Assembly: GCA_963931925.1 (NCBI GenBank)
Contig: OZ007581.1
Span: 18,695,399-18,759,398, forward strand
Length of the DNA stretch: 64,000 bases
Source: Onchidella celtica
Lineage: Eukaryota; Mollusca; Gastropoda; Systellommatophora; Onchidiidae
Direction of reading: 5' to 3'
Shown here: piece after piece, positions 59,601-64,000 of the stretch
Numbering within the stretch: the stretch's first letter is position 1
Layout of the letters: each line of letters begins with the position of its first letter
Made by a program: the position numbers and the translations under genes
The notes under the pieces: generated by a model
Told to the model about the DNA's origin: nothing
The model's input: only the letters and a program-made list of their open reading frames with translations
The model's database searches: none

Positions 59601-60329
59601 CTTCAATTCCCCCCCCCCCCCTCCCCACCCGCCCCATTTCCCCGTCTTTCCCCCACTCTTTCTGTCATAAATTTATCTATCCATAAAATATCACTAAGAT
59701 CTACATTCGTATTCACACAAAGACAAATTTCAGTTTTCAGACCTCACCAGAAGAAATCCCAGATCGACATTATTCTAATGGCAAAATATTCAAAACAAAT
59801 CGCGACTTTAATTCTTGTTTGTCCCAAATCTACTCCTCGCACAAATGAGAAATTCGACGTCAGACATCTGCGGCTCTAGTTACGATGATAAGGAGTTAGA
59901 ATAAATCGGAACTGTGAAACAGCGTGATACTACAAAGCATTAATTCAACAAGTGGCAAAGTGTGCACTACACTTCTACACACTAGAAGGTCTCCAGTTTT
60001 TCAACGACAACAAGAACAACAAAAATGGAGATAGAACAAAGACAAAGATAGCGAAATTAACTCTCCATCGTGAATAAACTACATTGAACTACATCTGACG
60101 TATTTCTCCCTTTTCTTCCTTTCCTCCTATGCAGTACGCCACCCACTCTGTGACAGCTGTCAATCAAAGGCGTGTGTTTGTACTGGTGGAGGAATCCCAG
60201 GTGAAGGCCATACCCGACTATCTGCACGGCGTCCTGGAGGAGAGTCAGATCATAGTGTTGCCAGACTTGCGACATCAGTTCGACTATAAGCAAAGGCATC
60301 AGATCAAATATTGTCTGCAAGCTGGGTAG
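50308..60329 (+). CDS. Toll-like receptor (whole gene, 6 coding exons)
   Basis: Innate-immune or developmental membrane receptor. Exons 50308-50697, 51495-53247, 55692-55824, 57360-57575, 58886-59057 and 60135-60329 join in phase to 2859 nt (952 residues plus stop). Residues 1-25 are a hydrophobic signal peptide. About 48-720 form a leucine-rich repeat ectodomain (LTRLKTLNLEGNHLQ, FIRVLDLSGNTLQ, LKVLDLSDNAIMFL). About 702-757 are the cysteine-capped LRR C-terminus (CVC...NYSCM...RQCEGR). About 760-784 are a transmembrane helix, and 808-952 a TIR domain beginning DYKTHVFIGYADAD. Length and domain order are normal for TLRs. Oddities: an insert at about 444-500, a TIR box 2 without the usual Pro-Gly, and no box-3 Phe-Trp. 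No orthology to a named vertebrate TLR can be claimed. Confidence 0.93.
50747..50845. mobile_element. Short inverted-repeat element
   Basis: ATCATACTAAGCCCGG and CCGGACTTAGTATGAT are inverted ends 99 bp apart. Related single ends lie near 28605 and 9165. Lies in TLR intron 1. Confidence 0.6.
51173..51310. mobile_element. MITE with CAGTGGCGGA ends, copy 2 (partial)
   Basis: CAGTGGCGGATCTACATTTT and GGGTCCCTAGCAACCAGTAA match the family; the right end is lost. Lies in TLR intron 1. Confidence 0.65.
51495..53247 (+). CDS. TLR exon 2: main leucine-rich repeat region
   Basis: Residues 131-715. It starts VNAFYGLTRLKTLNLEGNHL after acceptor CAACAG and ends ...ITCVCSQMNFI at a strong GTAAGT donor in phase 1. 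Read without splicing, the frame runs to a stop at 53441 with a tail unlike any LRR cap, so the donor is preferred. Many N-glycosylation sequons (for example NLSNVT, NLTNL) fit an extracellular role. Confidence 0.92.
53750..55297. mobile_element. MITE with GCCGCCTGAC inverted ends, split by the solo LTR
   Basis: Left end 53750-53771 and right end 55276-55297 are inverted repeats (GCCGCCTGACAAAATGAGGC against its complement with one change). Removing the LTR plus one duplicated target leaves about 414 bp, a normal MITE size. Confidence 0.65.
53907..55035. mobile_element. Solo LTR, 1129 bp
   Basis: Begins TGTCAC and ends GTGACA (6-bp inverted ends) and is flanked by the direct repeat GTGAC (53902-53906 and 55036-55040), the 5-bp target duplication of an LTR retroelement. 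No gag, pol or env coding is seen between. Lies in TLR intron 2, inside another element. Confidence 0.75.
55692..55824 (+). CDS. TLR exon 3: LRR C-terminal cap
   Basis: Joins exon 2 as ...NFI-HWLATTQLAQLDDGG, then NYSCMSEEGDL...LFRQCEGR, supplying the last two cap cysteines. Acceptor CTCCACAG, donor GGAAG|GTTTGT. The alternative donor CGACA|GTGTGA keeps phase but would lose the final cysteine. Confidence 0.85.
56130..56388 (+). mobile_element. Helitron-like 3' end with internal (GA)n
   Basis: Shares AGTAAGACTGTAGTATAA with the 3105 copy, then a GA/G tract, hairpin CCCGGTAATGCCGGG and terminal CTAG before T. Lies in TLR intron 3, just upstream of the intact Helitron. Confidence 0.65.
56672..57202 (+). 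mobile_element. Non-autonomous Helitron with both ends
   Basis: Starts TCTATATAATAAAGC after an A and ends with a hairpin (CCCGGGCAGGGCCGGG) about 9 nt before a terminal CTAG followed by T. That is the A/T target and 5'-TC...CTRR-3' structure of Helitrons. No Rep/helicase coding. Lies in TLR intron 3. Confidence 0.82.
57360..57575 (+). CDS. TLR exon 4: transmembrane helix and start of TIR
   Basis: Encodes LFLMTALILMFLMVITFLGA, a single hydrophobic helix, then a basic juxtamembrane stretch and TIR box 1 (DYKTHVFIGYADAD). Acceptor ACCCAG, donor AA|GTAAGT, leaving in phase 2. The direct read-through ends at a TAA formed at the donor. Confidence 0.93.
57629..57803. mobile_element. MITE with CAGTGGCGGA ends, copy 3
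   Basis: Starts CAGTGGCGAATCTGCATT, ends GGATCCGCCACTG. Lies in TLR intron 4, 50 bp after the exon 4 donor. Confidence 0.75.
58020..58410 (+). mobile_element. Decayed LINE 3' end in TLR intron 4
   Basis: Contains LLSPYVPSRHHKSSADTKKF and a broken continuation, then TAAAGCGCTCAGAGC and a short ATAATAAATG tail, the same 3' architecture as the intact copies. Confidence 0.7.
58886..59057 (+). CDS. TLR exon 5: TIR domain, box 2
   Basis: Encodes KYLEEKLKVSTFIHQRDPLI, NVNLADILCTEISNSWRVLL and VLSRNFLCEYELADVVMQ. LLVLSRNFL and the preceding helix are typical TIR. Acceptor GGCCAG, donor CAG|GTGAGC. Confidence 0.95.
59165..59345 (-). mobile_element. tRNA-derived SINE, copy 4, degraded
   Basis: Retains the tail (ATACAAAATACAATTAC), CCCAAATGGGATCAAAC and a body fragment with GGCCTGGACAGCCGG. 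Lies in TLR intron 5. Confidence 0.7.
59806..60018. mobile_element. Inverted-repeat MITE (AGTTCTTGTTT ends), copy 3
   Basis: TTAATTCTTGTTTGTCCCAA to ACACTAGAAGGTCTCCAGTT and CAACAAGAAC, the family in inverse orientation. Lies in TLR intron 5. Confidence 0.6.
60135..60329 (+). CDS. TLR exon 6: end of TIR domain and stop
   Basis: Encodes YATHSVTAVNQRRVFVLVEE, SQVKAIPDYLHGVLEESQII, then VLPDLRHQFDYKQRHQIKYC and LQAG, stop at 60327-60329. Acceptor ATGCAG. The end lacks the box-3 Phe-Trp pair. Confidence 0.93.
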   Translation, partial: YATHSVTAVNQRRVFVLVEESQVKAIPDYLHGVLEESQIIVLPDLRHQFDYKQRHQIKYCLQAG

Positions 60330-60990
60330 TCATCAGTTGGAGCCGGGGGGAGGGAGGTGGAGGGGACAGACATGATTATAGACAGACATATAATTAAAAA
60401 CATGCCGACAAACATGCGAACAGACAGACATTCAATATGAACAACTTGTATATTGCAAAGATTCACGAACGAATACAAAAGAACACCACAATAATTATTC
60501 TTGGGCGGTTATTATAAGCACATACGCACCCCAATCGTTTTGCGCTAGGAACTCGTACGTATACTCACCTATCTCTAACCCCGACCTTATCCTCAACCCT
60601 AAATCTTATCAAATCCCTAACAATGCCCCCCTACCATTTCAACCCAAAAATACTAAAAAAAAACAAAAAACAAAGAAAATGTGTGTGAATAATAATTACT
60701 TAATAATTAAGTAAGGCTGTTGTCAGGAGCATTTCGGGAGGAGCTCTGTAGCCTGAAGTCCCAAAAGGCTTTGAAATACGTCCGACTAGTGCCAAAACCT
60801 TGGGGGACGTACGTACTTGTAACAATATTCTTATTCTTATGAGAGGCTTTGAAGTAATAAAACTTGTTCTTTTTGCATTGTTTTAACCCCAGACATTGTT
60901 TTGGTCATCACAGAGTTTCTATACGTGTCACTGTTCAAGTTATTTGTACACTGCTTCACTCAATAATTTGTAAATAAAAGATTTTGATGA
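60330..60990 (+). other. Probable TLR 3' UTR, with polyadenylation signal at 60973-60978
   Basis: AATAAA at 60973-60978 is followed within about 30 bp by GT-rich sequence, a usual cleavage context. Most of the UTR (60507-60826) is a copy of the MITE family also found at 3593, 24031, 28654 and 29838. Confidence 0.6.
60507..60826. mobile_element. MITE family A, copy 5, within the TLR 3' UTR
   Basis: Left end GTTATTATAAGCACATACGC and right end GGACGTACGTACTTGTAACA with the family core between; between the TLR stop and its AATAAA. Confidence 0.78.
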
Positions 60991-61533
60991 ATTAAATCTG
61001 GTGTTTATGTTTTTATTATGGTAACGTGACAACGTTTCTTTACTAGCCGTCCACAGCTCCATTACAGAGATGTCTGTTACAAGGACTTGAAAGCGCTTAA
61101 GGCCTGGTTACACTGATATGTTTTAGGAATAGAAAAAAGGAATGGGGGACTGTGTGGGGAGAACTCTCCTGGCTTTCCGTCTTTTGTTTTCCGATTTCCC
61201 CCTTCGAAACGTTTGTTTACAGTGGTCCCATTTCTGAATGAGAAGCGATGCGAATCGTTTGTTTTGGTCATGTTTCGAAGGGGACATCTTCTCTTGTTGA
61301 GGCTAATTGCGGTGGGCAAAAACAACCCTACTTCTCTATTTTGATGTTCTGAAAACCATTGGGGCGGATGCATTGAGGGCGTATTCCATTAAGCCTGGGT
61401 GTACGCTCTCTGTCATGCAATATACCGTGCCTAGAGCGATGATTATCCATACGTTTACTATCTATGAGATAAGCACCCCATCCATGTAATATTGTTACAG
61501 CGATTATTCCCCTCTTTGAAAACATTTTGGAGT

Positions 61534-62053
61534 AAGGCTGCCCAAACGGCGGCTTGCGAGCCGCAAGCGGCTCTTTGATCTTCAAAATTATTTTGGAAAT
61601 ATTTTGACTAAGCTCTTCTTTCATCACAGTTAGATCTAATACAAAATGTAAATAAGTAAGAAATTCAAGCTTTAGAATCATTTATTGGGTATGAACTGAG
61701 ATCCCACTGGTTTCAAACAGTAAATATATTTACGAACTTAAAATCCTAAGTTTAATGCTAGATCTGAGTGAGGCATTGTTCTTTAGAGCTGAGGGAAGGA
61801 ATAGTGGGAGGCAGAGGGATTAAAGAAATTTCAGGTCAGCAAGAGTGATCTCTCTCACTTCTGTAAACAAATGACCCTGAACTGTGCAGACCACGATCTA
61901 AACCATGTTGAGTTGTTTTGTGGGGGTTTGTGTGTGTGTGTGTGTCTATGTAGCAATAAATTGTGTGTGCCAATTTGGTTTATATCTTGTGACTCACGAA
62001 CATCTGAAGTTTATCGTTGGTTATTACATTCACCAAGTTTGGCTACCCCTGCA
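61534..62053. mobile_element. Probable hAT-derived non-autonomous element
   Basis: Left end AAGGCTGCCCAAACGGCGG with GCGAGCCGCAAGCGGCTC and right end AAGTTTGGCTACCCCTG are imperfect inverted repeats typical of hAT elements. No coding. Confidence 0.5.
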
Positions 62054-62228
62054 ATATTGTGTCTAGGGCGACGGCTATTCACCATCAAACATTAAATTAG
62101 ACAATCCTGTGACTCGCTGAGTCACCCTCTGATGAAAAACTTGTTTTGTTGCCTGGACTCGAACATTCATTCCAACAGCAAAGAAGGAACAACGTCCATA
62201 TTCTGAGATTATAAGTCACTGATGGCGA

Positions 62229-62585
62229 GAGTTGGCTGAAGAAGATAGGTCCTTCGGTTTCTCGGGGGCCTCAGCCCAATGCTGTTGGCCCCCTATTCTT
62301 GATTGTTGTTCCGTTCTTCGTTCAAAAACAGTAAGTAACAGAGAGTTGGCTGAAGAAGATAGGTCCTTCGGTTTCTCGGGGGCCTCAGCCCAATGCTGTT
62401 GGCCCCCTATTCTTGATTGTTGTTCCGTTCTTCGTTCAAAAACAGTAAGTAACAGAGAGTTGGCTGAAGAAGATAGGTCCTTCGGTTTCTCGGGGGCCTC
62501 AGCCCAATGCTGTTGGCCCCCTATTCTTGATTGTTGTTCCGTTCTTTGTTCAAAAACAGTAAGTAACAGAGAGTTGGCTGAAGAA
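62229..62585 (+). repeat. 114-bp tandem array, 3.1 near-identical copies
   Basis: Units start at 62229, 62343, 62457 and (partial) 62571, each beginning GAGTTGGCTGAAGAAGATAG and ending AAAACAGTAAGTAACAGA. Only about one substitution is seen. 114 is divisible by 3, so the frame stays open (38-residue unit). Confidence 0.95.
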
Positions 62586-62589
62586 TGAG

Positions 62590-63200
62590 AACCACTTTTT
62601 TTTTGTTTTGTTTTTTTTATCCAGTGAGAGTGATTGAATAGGAGCTCAAGTTTGAGTGCGACTTTGGGTTTTTACCACAACGGCCATCTTGCGTCCACTG
62701 AATAGGAAGTCGGAAGCCTGATTGTGCCAATTGTTCCAAGGGCACCACTTCAGACCGAAATGAATTTGCACATAAGGTTTGATTAATATAGGTGTGGTGA
62801 AGTCTGCGCGTCTGAGGGTACAGACAAACAGAATGAGGATTTTAGAAGGCCATACATGAGTGAACCACAACATCCCCCTTCTTGTTAGGCGTTGTCCGTC
62901 CACTGTCGGTTGTATCCCTCCGCCAGTGATTTTGAGCCTTCTCTGTTTTTTCGACCATTATGTTCACCTGTGTGGACAATATCTCTCCATCACCTCTCGG
63001 GGCGTCCTCTTGTTCTCTTTCCTTTTCTAGGCCGTCATTCGGTACAATGCCTTGTTCATCTATTGCCTTTCATCCCTGTAATGGGAATAACTGCTCGTCT
63101 CTTTTTGGTAATTTGAAAACCTTTGGGTTAAATGCAACAAGGGCGTGTTTCGCTGGGCCTGAAAAGTCTTATCTTTATTATGTAACAATTTGTTTCCAGG
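62590..63200. other. Unassigned sequence upstream of the secreted-protein exon
   Basis: Open frames on both strands are short and not family-like. A 60-bp stretch (about 63100-63160) resembles 61340-61400 at the level of scattered words, hinting at a repeat. Confidence 0.35.
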
Positions 63201-63212
63201 ACAATTGTTAGC

Positions 63213-63219
63213 TATAAAT
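63213..63219 (+). promoter_or_regulatory. TATA box
   Basis: TATAAAT, 88 bp upstream of an ATG with signal peptide; transcription would start near 63243 and leave a leader of about 58 nt. Confidence 0.6.
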
Positions 63220-63300
63220 TCAATTTGTCTGAGAGCACAACTTCACAATCATTCCTGAGTGTTGTTGGTTCTGACTGCCAGTACAGTATACACAATCATC

Positions 63301-63376
63301 ATGAATTTTGCTATCCTCGTTGCTGCTGTGACAGTTGCTGTAGTCGTCGCCCAGCATCACCATGGTGACGGTGCCA
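63301..63376 (+). CDS. First exon of an unidentified secreted protein (incomplete)
   Basis: MNFAILVAAVTVAVVVAQ is a clear signal peptide with probable cleavage after VVA or AQ, followed by HHHGDGA. Donor A|GTAAGT at 63377. TATA box, leader spacing, signal peptide and donor together make a coherent first exon. The next exon is not evident in the remaining 620 bases and probably lies beyond the window. No family can be named from 25 residues. Confidence 0.7.
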
Positions 63377-63839
63377 GTAAGTTGTCGTGTTTAAATGTCT
63401 TTTTTTTTTTTTTCTGTAGTTAAAGCTGAGGTCTCTTCAGCCATTTGTTGTTGTTGTTACAAGATTCTAGACGATCACATTATTTGCGTCCATACTCTAG
63501 TCAAAAGCAAGTTTATGATGAAACCAAACTGGGTGACCTATGAAAAAAATAACAATAATACAGTAATAGTAATAACGGCATCAACTCATTATGTCGTTGT
63601 CGCCATGCATGGGGGTGGAGCTTGGTTCTTTTAGGGGCTGAAAAGTGATCTGAAAGTTGTTTATGAACAATGTCCGTTTAATCCACATGGAGACATGATT
63701 ACATTGGAGGCCACTCTTCTTTTAATGATATGATGATTGGGTTGGCCTTAACCCAAAGAAGAAAATGAAAGGTGAATGCAATTGGGGCAAAAGACTGACT
63801 AAGTGAATTATTTTAGCACAGCTAGGCTCGTAACACTGT

Positions 63840-64000
63840 GAGTCAAGCCAGTTTTGCCTCGGTTTGATTGGACTATGAAGTTAAACGGGACGGCACGCAT
63901 AATGAAACTGAAAAGAAGTCTATCTCGTCAGTTGTTTCATGGACGTTCAGGTCTGAGTCAAAACCGACGTAGGGTATACTTGACTCAATACGCTACTAAA
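63840..64000 (+). repeat. Dispersed repeat (GTTAAACGGGAC family), third copy
   Basis: AAGTTAAACGGGACGGCACG and AAGTCTATCTCGTCAGTTG match the copies at 26175 and 33925; runs to the window end. Confidence 0.45.

Overview
This is a window of an animal nuclear genome. Genes are split into many short exons with GT-AG introns. Non-coding DNA is AT-rich and full of microsatellites such as (GATA)n, (GA)n and (TAAA)n. Mobile DNA is abundant: LINE 3' ends, a tRNA-derived SINE family, MITEs, hAT remnants, Helitrons and a solo LTR. The two main genes, an RFX4-type factor and a Toll-like receptor with a divergent TIR domain, together with the repeat style, suggest an invertebrate, most likely a lophotrochozoan such as a mollusc. 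That last step is inference. There is no bacterial, plasmid or CRISPR content.

Region 1 (about 0.5-37.4 kb, minus strand). One large gene encodes an RFX4-like winged-helix transcription factor. I assembled 20 coding exons by hand with consistent splice phases, from the ATG at 34449 to the stop at 494, giving about 837 residues. The DNA-binding domain is in exons 3-6, the conserved RFX4 central and dimerisation region in exons 7-15, and a less conserved Gly-rich and Gln/His-rich tail in exons 16-20. Its introns hold most of the repeats. A probable upstream control region near 37.3 kb carries two CCAAT boxes inside a dyad with an X-box-like site, the motif class bound by RFX proteins.

Region 2 (about 37.4-50.3 kb). 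This stretch is mostly repeats and microsatellites. It holds two promoter-like patches without an assigned gene (39.7 kb minus; 43.82 kb, a tandemly duplicated CCAAT plus ETS-like module) and several MITE-like inverted-repeat elements.

Region 3 (50.3-61 kb, plus strand). A Toll-like receptor gene of six coding exons encodes about 952 residues: signal peptide, leucine-rich repeats with a disordered insert, C-terminal LRR cap, one transmembrane helix and a cytoplasmic TIR domain. Its introns contain a solo LTR nested inside a MITE, a structurally complete non-autonomous Helitron, a hAT-type MITE and a LINE remnant. A polyadenylation signal lies at 60973.

Region 4 (61-64 kb). A probable hAT-derived element is followed by a nearly perfect 114-bp tandem array. 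After that come a TATA box and the first exon of an unidentified secreted-protein gene (signal peptide, then His-rich) that continues past the window edge.

The RFX gene and the receptor are not functionally linked by anything visible here. All exon borders come from reading the sequence and splice phase and have not been checked against transcripts.
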